From contig CAMQTN010000006.1 in the NCBI GenBank assembly GCA_947037115.1, forward strand, positions 1 to 64,000: a stretch of DNA of 64,000 nucleotides. Direction: 5' to 3'. The notes beneath the pieces were generated by a model. It was not told the origin of the DNA, did not search any database, and was given only the letters and a program-made list of their open reading frames with translations. The position numbers and the translations under genes were made by a program. The DNA comes from an uncultured Lachnospiraceae bacterium (lineage in GTDB: Bacteria; Bacillota; Clostridia; Lachnospirales; Lachnospiraceae). The number at the start of each line of letters is the position of its first letter. The first letter of the stretch is position 1. Below are positions 54,680 to 63,234 of this stretch, piece after piece.

Positions 54680-56074
54680 TTATTTCAGATCCTTATCATC
54701 CATGTTTAAAAATTCAAACTCAAACTCATCGTCATCCAGAAGAAAATTCTTGGCTTTACGTGTTTTTGCAGGTCTGACAGCTTCCTCCACATCCGGTCCG
54801 TCCTCATAGGATATCTCGCGCCGTCTGCGCGCCGTCCTGTCAGATTTTGCTCTGGCTGCAGGTTCAGCTTCCTCACGTCTGCGGGATCTGCGCTCCTCAC
54901 CCTCCTCGCGTCTGCGGGGTCTGCGCTCCTCCTCATCCTCGGCCGTCCTGCGCCTTTGCTGCCGCTCCTGTGTCTCTTTTTCTCTTCTGACAGCCCTTCG
55001 GCTCACAGATTCCTCTTCTTCTTCGTCATCCTCATCTTCCTCGTCCTCATCGTCATCGTCCTCATAATCCTCATAGTTAGCATCCCGCAGTTTAAACGCC
55101 ATGACGATCACCGTAATCACAAACACTGCCAGAAGTACAGCCAGCACTACGATCACAATACGCTGTTTGACAATGGTGTCTGTGTCCTCCGTATTGCCAA
55201 GCGCCTGCGCATAAGACGCCTCCAGAAGCGGCACAAGCTTCTGCTGCTGCCCTGTCACATGATCGTAAATGTACCAAACCTGTTCCCCTTCGGCATCTGT
55301 CTCTATCCCAACTTCATAATCATTGCTTACCGGTATCTCCGGCTCCTCAGGCGCCTCCTGCGGTTCTTCCACAGGCGCCTCCTCCTCTGCCGGGAGCATC
55401 TCGCCAAGCTCCAGAAGATCGGAGCGGATATAACCGGTCTTCTCCGAGCCGTCGGAACCCGTGAAGGTGACGTAATACCAGGTTTTGCCGTCGCTTCCCT
55501 CCGACTGCCCGCTCACCACCACCTGCGTACCGGGTGCAATCGATTCCACCGGATTGTTAGAGGTGGAAGGATCCGGGCGCACTTTCGTCTGTACGCTGGT
55601 TGTGCCATACTGCTTTGCCATTTCCTGCTGGGCCTGTACCTGTGCGCCGCCGCCAGAGGCAGATTCCCCGGATTCACCCGACTCCGATCCTCCCTCTAAA
55701 GAAGCATCCGAGCCGCCGCCCGACGGCGCAGAGACCGTGGGGATATCCCCGTCTCCCTTCTCCTTCACCATATCGGCGCGCACATACCCCAAAGTATCAC
55801 CCTGTACATATACCTGATACCAGGTATAGCCGGAAGCGTCCACCTTCCCCTTGATTGTGATTACTTTTCCACCGGTGGTACTGCCGATCACTTCGCTGTC
55901 CGGCACCGGTTCTTTTCTGATGTTGACGGAACTGGGGATCACAGTGCCCGTAGCCTCTGCACGGCTCACCATCGGATCGCACCAAATGAGAAACAGCGCC
56001 GCTCCCAAAACGGCAAACATTCTCATCGAATGCCTTCCTCTTCCGCTTATCCTCTCGTTCTTTCGCATCTTCAT
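54680..56074 (-). CDS. Membrane protein with two SH3b domains and charged tail
   Basis: The 464-residue product has a signal peptide (about 15-40), two bacterial SH3 domains (about 45-105, with VNIRKEPVPDSEVIG; about 165-225, with TKVRPDPSTSNNPVES), a Gly/Ser/Glu/Pro-rich linker, one membrane helix (IVIVVLAVLLAVFVITVIVM), and a cytoplasmic tail of an acidic Asp/Glu run (about residues 333-353) followed by Arg-rich repeats. The layout suggests wall-contact sensing outside and interaction with nucleic acid or protein inside. No catalytic domain is visible. It lies upstream of the GntR-clpC unit. Confidence 0.8.
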   Translation of the reverse strand: MKMRKNERISGRGRHSMRMFAVLGAALFLIWCDPMVSRAEATGTVIPSSVNIRKEPVPDSEVIGSTTGGKVITIKGKVDASGYTWYQVYVQGDTLGYVRADMVKEKGDGDIPTVSAPSGGGSDASLEGGSESGESGESASGGGAQVQAQQEMAKQYGTTSVQTKVRPDPSTSNNPVESIAPGTQVVVSGQSEGSDGKTWYYVTFTGSDGSEKTGYIRSDLLELGEMLPAEEEAPVEEPQEAPEEPEIPVSNDYEVGIETDAEGEQVWYIYDHVTGQQQKLVPLLEASYAQALGNTEDTDTIVKQRIVIVVLAVLLAVFVITVIVMAFKLRDANYEDYEDDDDEDEEDEDDEEEEESVSRRAVRREKETQERQQRRRTAEDEEERRPRRREEGEERRSRRREEAEPAARAKSDRTARRRREISYEDGPDVEEAVRPAKTRKAKNFLLDDDEFEFEFLNMDDKDLK

Positions 56075-56094
56075 TCTTTTCTCCTCTGTCAGGT

Positions 56095-56169
56095 TTTTGC
56101 GCGAAACTTAGAACTTCTTAACGAAACAGCCTCTGCTGCTGAGTTTTAAAAGTTCTTTTCACGCTATTC
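56095..56169 (-). repeat. Structured repeat, copy C
   Basis: Read leftward it starts GAATAGCGTGAAAAGAACTT and ends AAGTTCTAAGTTTCGCGC. GCGTGAAA pairs with TTTCGCGC and AGAACTT with AAGTTCT, with an AAG bulge. The TAG of the zinc-ribbon gene at 56164 is inside the element's first bases. Confidence 0.65.
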
Positions 56170-56655
56170 TCTTGTAAAGCGCTTCGACCCTTCATCTCTT
56201 TTACGTTTCTCCGTACTGTAACCAAACATATCGTCCTGATGTCTTGATCTTCTCGCCATCTCTTCCACATTTTTGTGGTAAGCTGTTTCACACTTGGAGC
56301 AATACCGTCCCCCGCGTATCGCCGCGCCGCAGATTTCACAGCGCAGAAAAATGGTAGAATCGGGCGATATCTCAAGCCTTGCCTCCTTGAGCAATTCCCT
56401 GATTGCCTTCTGGCTCACGCCAGTGGCTTTGGACACCTGGGCCGCGTTGGCTCCCGAATGCTTTTCGATATAATTGCGCGTCTTTCCGTAATCGTCGTAG
56501 TCCACATAGCCGCACCTTTCACACCGATACTCTCCCACACCTTTAAAGACCATAACACCGCCGCACTTGTCACAATAAGTCGGCCTGTTGTAAGTGTTGA
56601 CCGCATTGAACTCCTTCTTGAACATTTGAATTTTTTCTTCCCTGTCGCTGCCCAC
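56164..56655 (-). CDS. Zinc-ribbon/HTH protein resembling YvyF
   Basis: The start is GTG at 56655 with AGGGGAG upstream. The 163-residue product has a first zinc ribbon (CDKCGGVMVFKGVGEYRCERCG), a helix-turn-helix middle (NAAQVSKATGVSQKAIRELL), a second Cys pair set (CEICGAAIRGGRYCSKCE) and a basic tail. The order ribbon-HTH-ribbon recalls YvyF (TIGR03826), found near flagellar genes in Bacillus; no flagellar genes are present here. It may bind DNA or RNA. The stop codon is in repeat copy C. Confidence 0.7.
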   Translation of the reverse strand: MGSDREEKIQMFKKEFNAVNTYNRPTYCDKCGGVMVFKGVGEYRCERCGYVDYDDYGKTRNYIEKHSGANAAQVSKATGVSQKAIRELLKEARLEISPDSTIFLRCEICGAAIRGGRYCSKCETAYHKNVEEMARRSRHQDDMFGYSTEKRKRDEGSKRFTRE

Positions 56656-56751
56656 AGTACCACTCCCCTCTGTCGATCGAGTTCCCGCACTTCCGACTTC
56701 CGAAATGCTCTGCCCTGTCCCTCAATCATTTACACATTTACACTGTATCTT

Positions 56752-58023
56752 TTATATTTCATCAATAGCTTTCCCGATGTCATGCCGCATGTACTGATGG
56801 TCAAAATGCACCCATTCTGTCGCCGCGTAGGCATTCGCCCGCGCTTCCTGTAACGTTTTCCCCTTTGCCGTAACGCCGAGCACCCTGCCGCCATTAGTGA
56901 CAATTCTGTCATTATCCAGTTTTGTTCCCGCGTGGAAGCAGTAATAACCGTCCTTGTTCTCAAAGTTTTCCAGTCCTTCAACCGCAAAACCCTTCTCATA
57001 GGACACCGGATATCCCTCCGAAGCCAGAATCACGCAGACTGCCGCGTTATCTTCAAAGGTGAGCTCCATCTGGTCAAGCCGTCCGTCAATACATGCCTCA
57101 ACCACGTCGATCATGTCGTTTTTCATACGGGGTAACACCACCTGCGCCTCGGGATCCCCAAACCGCGCATTGTACTCTAACACCTTCGGCCCATCCTCCG
57201 TCAGCATCAGTCCGAAGAAAATCACCCCCTTAAAGGGTCTGCCCTCCGCCGCCATAGCGTCCACGGTGGCCTGATAAATGTACTTATGACAAAACGCATC
57301 CACCTCGTCCGTATAGAAAGGGCTGGGCGAAAACGTGCCCATGCCGCCGGTATTCAGTCCCTGATCCCCGTCCAGAGCCCGCTTGTGGTCCTGGGCGGAA
57401 GACATGATCCTGATCGTCCTGCCGTCCACGAAGGAGAGGACGGAAACCTCCCGTCCCGTCATAAATTCTTCGATCACCATACGGTTCCCCGCTGCCCCGA
57501 ACTTTTTATCCTCCATAATCGTGCGGACGCCCTCTTTTGCCTCTTCCAGCGTCTCGCAGATCAGTACGCCCTTCCCCAGCGCAAGACCGTCCGCTTTTAA
57601 TACTACGGGCATCTTCGCGGTTTCCAGATACTTAAGAGCCTCCTGGGGATCGTCAAAGTTCTCATAAGCCGCCGTGGGAATCTGATACTTCTTCATCAAA
57701 TCCTTGGAAAACACTTTGCTCCCCTCCAGAACCGCCGCATTTTTCCGGGGGCCGAACACCCGCAGCCCAGCTGCCTCCATCTCGTCCACAAGGCCGCCCA
57801 CCAGCGGGTCGTCCATACCCACGATGGTCAGATCAATGGCCTTCTCCTTCGCAAAAGCCACCAGCCTGTCAAACTCCATGGCGCCAATGGGCACGCACTC
57901 CGCGATCTGCCCGATCCCCGCATTACCGGGTGCGCAGTATATTTTATCCGCCCTTGGACTCTTTGCCACGGCCGCCGCAATGGCATGTTCCCTGCCGCCG
58001 CTTCCCACAATTAAAACTTTCAT
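56752..58023 (-). CDS. purD: Phosphoribosylamine-glycine ligase
   Basis: The start is at 58023 after GGAAGGA; a longer frame enters the repeat. The 423-residue product is PurD: MKVLIVGSGGREHA at the start, an ATP-grasp domain with PVVLKADGLALGKGV, GREVSVLSFVDG, GMGTFSPSPF and YNARFGDPEAQVVLPR. It catalyses the second step of IMP synthesis, joining glycine to phosphoribosylamine. The order here is purE-purM-purN-purD; purF, purH and others are not in the window. Repeat copy D lies just upstream. Confidence 0.95.
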   Translation of the reverse strand: MKVLIVGSGGREHAIAAAVAKSPRADKIYCAPGNAGIGQIAECVPIGAMEFDRLVAFAKEKAIDLTIVGMDDPLVGGLVDEMEAAGLRVFGPRKNAAVLEGSKVFSKDLMKKYQIPTAAYENFDDPQEALKYLETAKMPVVLKADGLALGKGVLICETLEEAKEGVRTIMEDKKFGAAGNRMVIEEFMTGREVSVLSFVDGRTIRIMSSAQDHKRALDGDQGLNTGGMGTFSPSPFYTDEVDAFCHKYIYQATVDAMAAEGRPFKGVIFFGLMLTEDGPKVLEYNARFGDPEAQVVLPRMKNDMIDVVEACIDGRLDQMELTFEDNAAVCVILASEGYPVSYEKGFAVEGLENFENKDGYYCFHAGTKLDNDRIVTNGGRVLGVTAKGKTLQEARANAYAATEWVHFDHQYMRHDIGKAIDEI

Positions 58024-58059
58024 TGTCCTTCCATTCCTTTCAAATCTTCCACCATACGG

Positions 58060-58157
58060 GGAATGCCTGTTTTCCGGCATTCTCCTGTGTGAGACTTAGC
58101 ACTTCCCCACGAAACAGCCTCTGCTGTAAATGGCCGGAGGTACTTCTCACACTATTC
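58060..58157 (-). repeat. Structured repeat, copy D
   Basis: Read leftward: GAATAGTGTGAGAAGTACC, an inner hairpin (CAGCAGAGGCTG), then GGAAGTGCT-AAG-TCTCACAC, then CAGGAGAATGCC pairing with GGCATTC as a second hairpin. GTGTGAGA pairs perfectly with TCTCACAC. The TAG is the purN stop codon. The most complete copy. Confidence 0.7.
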
Positions 58158-58778
58158 CTGAACCGTCACCCGGCCGTTTTCCACTTTTACATGACCCGTG
58201 GCGATCAGGCTGATACACCAGGGCAGAAGCACCCACTCGGCCTCCTCCATCACCCTTTTTTGTAAAATCTCAGGCGTGTCCCCCTCGTGCACCTTCACGG
58301 CCTTCTGCTTGATGATCGGGCCCGTGTCCATACCCTCGTTCACGAAATGCACCGTAGCCCCGGTGATTTTCACGCCCCTTGCAAGGGCGGCCTCATGCAC
58401 TCTCAACCCGTAATAGCCGGTACCGCAGAATGCCGGGATCAGAGACGGATGCACGTTGATGATCCGGTTCTCATACTGCTTCACCATCTTCTCAGGCACT
58501 TTCACCATGAATCCGGCCAGCACAATCAAATCGGGCTCTGCTTCCTCCACACTGCGGATCAGCGCCTCCTCAAATCCTGCCCTGTCCTCATAATCTTTCG
58601 GGGACACGCACACCGACTCAATCCCTGCCTCCTTCGCCCGCACAAGAGCGTAGGCGCCGGGATTGTTGCACACCACTCTCACAAGCTCTGTCTGGCAGAC
58701 CGCTCCCTGCGCTATGCCATCGATAATCGCCTGCAGGTTCGTACCCCCTCCGGACACACACACCACAACTCTCAGCAT
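58152..58778 (-). CDS. purN: Phosphoribosylglycinamide formyltransferase
   Basis: The 208-residue product has the PurN fold: MLRVVVCVSGGGTNLQAIID, LIVLAGFMVKVPEKM, the catalytic NVHPSLIPAFCG with Asn and His, and GATVHFVNEGMDTGPII with the Asp. It transfers a formyl group from formyl-tetrahydrofolate to GAR. The TAG at its end lies in repeat copy D. It follows purM by 39 bp. Confidence 0.95.
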   Translation of the reverse strand: MLRVVVCVSGGGTNLQAIIDGIAQGAVCQTELVRVVCNNPGAYALVRAKEAGIESVCVSPKDYEDRAGFEEALIRSVEEAEPDLIVLAGFMVKVPEKMVKQYENRIINVHPSLIPAFCGTGYYGLRVHEAALARGVKITGATVHFVNEGMDTGPIIKQKAVKVHEGDTPEILQKRVMEEAEWVLLPWCISLIATGHVKVENGRVTVQE

Positions 58779-58817
58779 CAGCCCTTCCTCCGTTCCTCAA
58801 AAATCCCTCTCACACGT

Positions 58818-59843
58818 CTATCCGAATATAACCTCATGGCCGCCGTCCACGGCCTCTCCAACCGCCCATGCCTTCTCGCCGGCCCCTCGCAGCGCCGCAA
58901 GCGCCGTGTCCACCTGACCGGCCTCCACGGCGAATACCATACCAAGCCCCATGTTGTAGGTGTTGTACATCATTTTTTCCTCCAGGCCGCCTGTTCTCTG
59001 CAACAGCCCAAAAATGGGCGGTATCTCAAAGCTGCCTGTTTTCACCTTTGCGGACACGCCCTCCGGAAGCATTCTCGGAATATTCTCATAAAATCCTCCG
59101 CCCGTGATATGGCTGCATCCCTTGATGGTAACGCCTGCCGCCTTCACCGCCCCGAGAGCCTTCACATAAATCCTGGTGGGCGTAAGCAGTGTCTCCCCAA
59201 GGGTCGCACCCAGCTCGTCATAATGAACGGAAAGCTTCTCCTTCGTCACACCGAACACCTTGCGCACCAGCGAAAAACCGTTGCTGTGCACACCTGACGA
59301 AGCAATGCCCACAAGCACATCCCCGGGCCTGATATCCGCTCCCGTAATCAGATCTTTCTCCTCTGCCACACCCACTGCGAATCCGGCCAGGTCATACTCC
59401 TGCTCCGGCATCAGTCCCGGATGTTCCGCCGTCTCTCCGCCGATCAGCGCCGCGCCTGCCTGCTTACAGCCTTCCGCCACGCCTTTCACGATGGCCGCAA
59501 TCTTTTCCGGATAATTTTTGCCGCAGGCTATGTAATCCAGGAAAAACAGCGGCTCCGCCCCCGCGCAGACCACATCGTTGACACACATGGCCACACAGTC
59601 AATCCCCACGGTATCATGCTTATCCAAAAGATAAGCCAGCTGGATTTTGGTACCCACACCGTCGGTTCCCGACAGAAGCACCGGTTTTTCCATATTTTTG
59701 ATCTTCGCCAGGGAGAACGCGCCCGAAAAACCACCCAGCCCGCCCATTACCTCCGGTCTCATCGTTCCTTTCACATACTGCTTCATCAGCTCTACCGAGC
59801 GGTATCCCGCTTCGATATCAACGCCCGCTGCCTTGTAATCCAT
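58818..59843 (-). CDS. purM: Phosphoribosylformylglycinamidine cyclo-ligase
   Basis: The start at 59843 has AGGAGG five bases upstream; an earlier frame start at 59891 overlaps the purE region. The 341-residue product is AIR synthetase: DYKAAGVDIEAGYRSVELMK, GTDGVGTKIQLA, AMCVNDVVCAGAEPLFFLDY, GGETAEHPGLM and GIASSGVHSNGFSLVRKVF. Length and all ATP-binding parts are normal. It forms AIR, the common precursor to purines and the thiamine pyrimidine. Confidence 0.95.
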   Translation of the reverse strand: MDYKAAGVDIEAGYRSVELMKQYVKGTMRPEVMGGLGGFSGAFSLAKIKNMEKPVLLSGTDGVGTKIQLAYLLDKHDTVGIDCVAMCVNDVVCAGAEPLFFLDYIACGKNYPEKIAAIVKGVAEGCKQAGAALIGGETAEHPGLMPEQEYDLAGFAVGVAEEKDLITGADIRPGDVLVGIASSGVHSNGFSLVRKVFGVTKEKLSVHYDELGATLGETLLTPTRIYVKALGAVKAAGVTIKGCSHITGGGFYENIPRMLPEGVSAKVKTGSFEIPPIFGLLQRTGGLEEKMMYNTYNMGLGMVFAVEAGQVDTALAALRGAGEKAWAVGEAVDGGHEVIFG

Positions 59844-59895
59844 ATTGCCTCCTTGTCCGCTGCGCAGCCGCCTGTTTTCCTCTGCACACATGATA

Positions 59896-60405
59896 TCATG
59901 CTTTCAGGTACGTCTTATAACCGACCTCCTGAAGCCTCGCATCCTTCTCCTGCACGCTCTCCTTAAGGCTCTGCGCGTATGTCTTCACCCGCTCCAGAAG
60001 CGCCTGATCAGAGACTGCCAGTATCTTCGCCGCAAGGATCCCCGCATTCTGCCCGCCGCCGATTGCCACCGTGGCCACCGGAATGCCCGAGGGCATCTGC
60101 ACAATAGAATAGAGGGAATCCACACCGCCCAAATCCGAAGTCTTCATGGGCACGCCAATCACCGGCATGGGAAAAATCGCCGCACACATTCCCGGCAGAT
60201 GCGCCGCCTTCCCGGCTCCCGCGATAATCACCTTAAAACCCTTTTCCTCCGCGCTCTTCGCATATTCAAAGAACACATCGGGCTCCCTGTGGGCAGAAAT
60301 AATCGTCATCTCGTAAGAGATCCCAAGCTCCTCCAAAATATCTGCCGCCTTCGCCATAACAGGCATATCAGAATCACTGCCCATCACGATGCCTACCTGT
60401 GCCAT
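59896..60405 (-). CDS. purE: N5-carboxyaminoimidazole ribonucleotide mutase
   Basis: The start is the ATG at 60405 with AGGAGG nine bases upstream; a TTG two codons earlier is in frame but too close. The 169-residue product has GIVMGSDSDMPVM, AHREPDVFFEYAKSAE, IIAGAGKAAHLPGM and MKTSDLGGVDSLYSIVQMP. This is class I PurE, which works with PurK; purK is not in the window. It leads the purE-M-N-D unit behind a sigma-A promoter. Confidence 0.95.
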   Translation of the reverse strand: MAQVGIVMGSDSDMPVMAKAADILEELGISYEMTIISAHREPDVFFEYAKSAEEKGFKVIIAGAGKAAHLPGMCAAIFPMPVIGVPMKTSDLGGVDSLYSIVQMPSGIPVATVAIGGGQNAGILAAKILAVSDQALLERVKTYAQSLKESVQEKDARLQEVGYKTYLKA

Positions 60406-60463
60406 TTGCAAATACCTCCTATTACCACAACATCTTGTAGAAAACCAAAGTTTCTTAATCTAC

Positions 60464-60492
60464 AGTGTACTAGATTTTCCCAGATTTCGCAA
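60464..60492 (-). promoter_or_regulatory. Promoter of the purEMND operon
   Basis: Read leftward, TTGCGA and TACACT are 17 bases apart. The -10 ends about 60 bp before purE. No purine riboswitch or clear PurBox is visible in the leader. Confidence 0.65.
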
Positions 60493-60508
60493 CTGTTTTT
60501 CCCCTCTC

Positions 60509-62575
60509 TCACTCCCGCAGCGCCACATTCAGCTCTTCACACCCCGGCAGAACAAATTGACCGTTCTGGATAATAACACGCTTCTCACCCGAAGCAGTCA
60601 ACACGGAAATCTCTCCCAGTTCGTCATAAGGGATCGTAATATCCGTATGGCACTGGAAATAAGCCTTGCTGACATCCGTGTCACGTAAAGCTGACACCTC
60701 GTTCTCCCTGGCTACAATCTCCCTGCCGTCCGGGTTAAAACTCCGCACCTCCTCCTCGTGGGAATAGCAGGTATCCCCCAGCGCAAAGTGCGGGCCCGTT
60801 TTCTCCGCAATCAGGATCGGCAGTTTATCCTCGATGCCGTACTTTCTGGCAATTTTGTAAGCTGTCGTATTCGTACCGATGGCAAACTCCCCAAGCGGCA
60901 GACGTTCGTGGTGAAAGAGCACATTGTCCCTGATATATCTTCGGCATTCCTCCTCGTCAGGAAAGTTTTTACAGCTATAATCCGTCACAAAGCCGTCCTC
61001 AAAGGTCATCCGCAGGTCACGGTACTCCAGCCCGGATAAAAATACGCGCGTCACGTGCAATATTCCCTCCGTTCCTGTCAGCCGGGGCGAAGTAAACACC
61101 TCGCCCACCGGAATATTGACGTCAGCCACACAGTTCTCAAAATTCGTCTGTGTGAGAGGATCCTCCAGCCGGTGAAGCTGCACTTTCATATCCGTGCAGT
61201 TGTCTCCTCTGCCTTTGACTATTACAGTCGATCCCTTGTCCAGCTCGTCTATGATCTTCTGCTGGATATCCCGGTAGAGCATATAGTCTAAAGTGTTTAT
61301 GCGTACCACATCGTCAAAGATTTCACTGTAGCGCGCCCCGATCTGCGGCACGGGAAAAGCAATGATTGTAAAACTGTGCTCCTCTCCCCTAATATATTCG
61401 TTCTGTACAGCCGATATCTGCCCCGTGTTCTCAACAGAAAGTTTCTGCTGCTTTTCACTGAAACGGCATGCCGTACTCTTTGTCACCGGCACAAAGGGCT
61501 CCTCCCCGAAACTCTCCACAACCGCCGGGCCGCCATAGAGCGCCGCAAGCTCCCTGTACCGCTCAAACACATTCCGCACAGCCTCGACTCTGCGCCCCGC
61601 AAGCGCGCCATCCAGAAAAAGGGCCCAGTCCTCCTTATGGTCATAATCGTACTGCCTGTTGGGATTTGCACCAAAATACCCGTTCTTATGGACATTCCTG
61701 CCCTGAAAAATATTGGCGCCCGCCCTGTAGAAAGCAGATTGTAGACCGATTTGGTCAAAATTGTGAACCGCCTGGCGGATCACCCGTTCAAACCCCAGAA
61801 AATAGCGGATTGCCACCGTCTCCTTGATGGAGATATCCTTGCCCGTCACCTCAAACCCGATGCGGTACCCTTCCGTGAAAGTGTCCGCCATCTTTTTGAT
61901 TTCCACATCAGACAGGCTGCTTAAATGGGCCGCCGTTCCCAGCTCGTTCTCCGTGATATATTCCCCGAAATAGTAGAGATAACGCAGATCGGACAGATCG
62001 CTCTCCATAATAATCCTTCTCGCAAAGTCCCTGTCCGCATTCAGAAGGACCTCCGTCTTCTCCTCAAACTCTGCCTCGTAATAGTCGCTCACGTACCAGT
62101 AGAGGATCTGCCGCAGCTCCTCCGCATCAGGCTTCCTCCTCTCCTGTGCCGCGCAGACAAAGAACTGGTAGGCCTCCAAGAGCAGTTCCATGCGGATTGT
62201 CATGGCGGCGCGGTTTCTCTCAAAAGCCGAAGGAATCATACTGCGAAGTTCCGCGTACAGAAAAGACAGCATCTGACCAATTGACTCGCCAAGTCGATCA
62301 ACGGCGTAATCCGGATTGGCATAACTCTCCCCGTAACGCTCCGGCAGAATATCCGCATAAAGCAGCTGATTTTGCTCTTTCAGCTCTTCCATCGTCAACT
62401 GAAAAAGCCTGCCGCTCTCCACAAGCGCCAAAGCCTGATCCATCAGCAGCACAAACTCTGCCATCCATTTGAAATAATCCCGGTATGTCCCGCCGCAGAT
62501 TGACTCATCCGGTATTTCCCTGATCCGTGCAAGCGCCAGTCCATATCGCTCCTCAACCAGCTCTTCCTTTCTCAT
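60509..62575 (-). CDS. M29-like aminopeptidase with long N-terminal extension
   Basis: The start at 62575 follows GGAAGGAG. The 688-residue product is far longer than usual M29 enzymes (about 370-410). The last 350 or so residues hold the family pattern: GRGDNCTDMKVQL, NIPVGEVFTSP, FPDEEECRRYI, LGEFAIGTNTTAYKI and EKTGPHFALGDTCYS with metal-binding Glu and His, then CHTDITI. The first 330 residues are helical and acidic, with no assigned fold. No signal peptide is seen, so it acts in the cytoplasm. Aminopeptidase activity is expected; the extension may set oligomer form or substrate range. Confidence 0.8.
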   Translation of the reverse strand: MRKEELVEERYGLALARIREIPDESICGGTYRDYFKWMAEFVLLMDQALALVESGRLFQLTMEELKEQNQLLYADILPERYGESYANPDYAVDRLGESIGQMLSFLYAELRSMIPSAFERNRAAMTIRMELLLEAYQFFVCAAQERRKPDAEELRQILYWYVSDYYEAEFEEKTEVLLNADRDFARRIIMESDLSDLRYLYYFGEYITENELGTAAHLSSLSDVEIKKMADTFTEGYRIGFEVTGKDISIKETVAIRYFLGFERVIRQAVHNFDQIGLQSAFYRAGANIFQGRNVHKNGYFGANPNRQYDYDHKEDWALFLDGALAGRRVEAVRNVFERYRELAALYGGPAVVESFGEEPFVPVTKSTACRFSEKQQKLSVENTGQISAVQNEYIRGEEHSFTIIAFPVPQIGARYSEIFDDVVRINTLDYMLYRDIQQKIIDELDKGSTVIVKGRGDNCTDMKVQLHRLEDPLTQTNFENCVADVNIPVGEVFTSPRLTGTEGILHVTRVFLSGLEYRDLRMTFEDGFVTDYSCKNFPDEEECRRYIRDNVLFHHERLPLGEFAIGTNTTAYKIARKYGIEDKLPILIAEKTGPHFALGDTCYSHEEEVRSFNPDGREIVARENEVSALRDTDVSKAYFQCHTDITIPYDELGEISVLTASGEKRVIIQNGQFVLPGCEELNVALRE

Positions 62576-62604
62576 ATCTGTTCCGCTCCTTCCTGCCAGC
62601 AAAA

Positions 62605-62919
62605 TCAGGCGTAGGCCCCCGCATACAAAATCACGCTGAGCGCCGCCAGAACCAGCACATTTAATAAAATACCCAAATAACTGAAAAAATAGAACTTATC
62701 CCGCTCCGATTTCGAAATCACTCCCAGTACAATGCCCACAAAGGCAAAAATCATGGTGAGAAATGCCACCGCCCCATACTGGATGGGAACCTCACCTGCC
62801 TTTCGGTAGCTGTCTACAATTATGTAAACCAGCGACGTCAGAGAGATCACGCCGAGAATCGTAGCCATAATCCCCTTCAGGGTGTGCTCTTTCGTGGTAA
62901 ACATGAAATTGTTTTTCAT
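62605..62919 (-). CDS. Small membrane protein, DUF6142-like
   Basis: The ATG at 62919 follows AAGGAG. The 104-residue product has three membrane helices (LKGIMATILGVISLTSLVYI, VAFLTMIFAFVGIVLGVI, YLGILLNVLVLAALSVILYA), with a polar loop between the first two. The arrangement resembles the DUF6142 family of Lachnospiraceae. It follows the small membrane gene at 63060 and precedes the aminopeptidase gene, all leftward. Function unknown. Confidence 0.75.
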   Translation of the reverse strand: MKNNFMFTTKEHTLKGIMATILGVISLTSLVYIIVDSYRKAGEVPIQYGAVAFLTMIFAFVGIVLGVISKSERDKFYFFSYLGILLNVLVLAALSVILYAGAYA

Positions 62920-62946
62920 CGCTATTCTCCTTAATTCCAAACCCAC

Positions 62947-63003
62947 AAGAAAAGCAAATGTCTTCAGCCGCAGCTCTTTTTGCGACGGTACTTTGCTTTT
63001 CTT
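62947..63003 (-). repeat. Long hairpin with perfect 12-bp arms
   Basis: AAGAAAAGCAAA (62947-62958) and TTTGCTTTTCTT (62992-63003) are exact inverted repeats around a 33-base centre that can pair again (CGCA/TGCG). No T-run follows. It sits between two small membrane genes. Confidence 0.6.
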
Positions 63004-63022
63004 ATGCGCTTATAAATGAAAG

Positions 63023-63053
63023 AAGGTATTCTCGAGTTATCCGAAAATACCTT
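63023..63053 (-). terminator. Terminator after the 52-residue membrane protein
   Basis: Read leftward, AAGGTATTTTCG pairs with CGAGAATACCTT (one G-T), loop of seven, followed by CTTTCATTT. It lies 7 bp after the TAG at 63060. Confidence 0.75.
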
Positions 63054-63059
63054 TTCTCT

Positions 63060-63218
63060 CTAAAATAAGATCTTGTTTCTTCCCGCCAGAAGCTTCGCGC
63101 CGCTGATGATCAGAAGCACGCCTGCGGCCACGCCTACCACCAAAGTCACCACGCCGATCGTGATGTTCAGCGCACCCGAACCGCCCATAGTCTTATAGGT
63201 TTTCTCCTCCATGCCCAT
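63060..63218 (-). CDS. 52-residue single-helix membrane protein
   Basis: The ATG at 63218 has AAGGAG six bases upstream; a frame to 63257 overlaps the pyrE end. The product begins MGMEEKTYKTMGG, has one long membrane helix (ITIGVVTLVVGVAAGVLLII) and a short basic end (SGAKLLAGRNKILF). Small one-helix proteins of this kind are common partners of envelope systems, but nothing here names one. It lies 16 bp after the pyrE stop and ends at a terminator. Confidence 0.65.
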   Translation of the reverse strand: MGMEEKTYKTMGGSGALNITIGVVTLVVGVAAGVLLIISGAKLLAGRNKILF

Positions 63219-63234
63219 ATCCGCTCCTTTTCTT

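Noticed and set aside
60406..60508. Purine riboswitch before purE
   Set aside because: The conserved three-way-junction core is not visible; only a promoter is seen.
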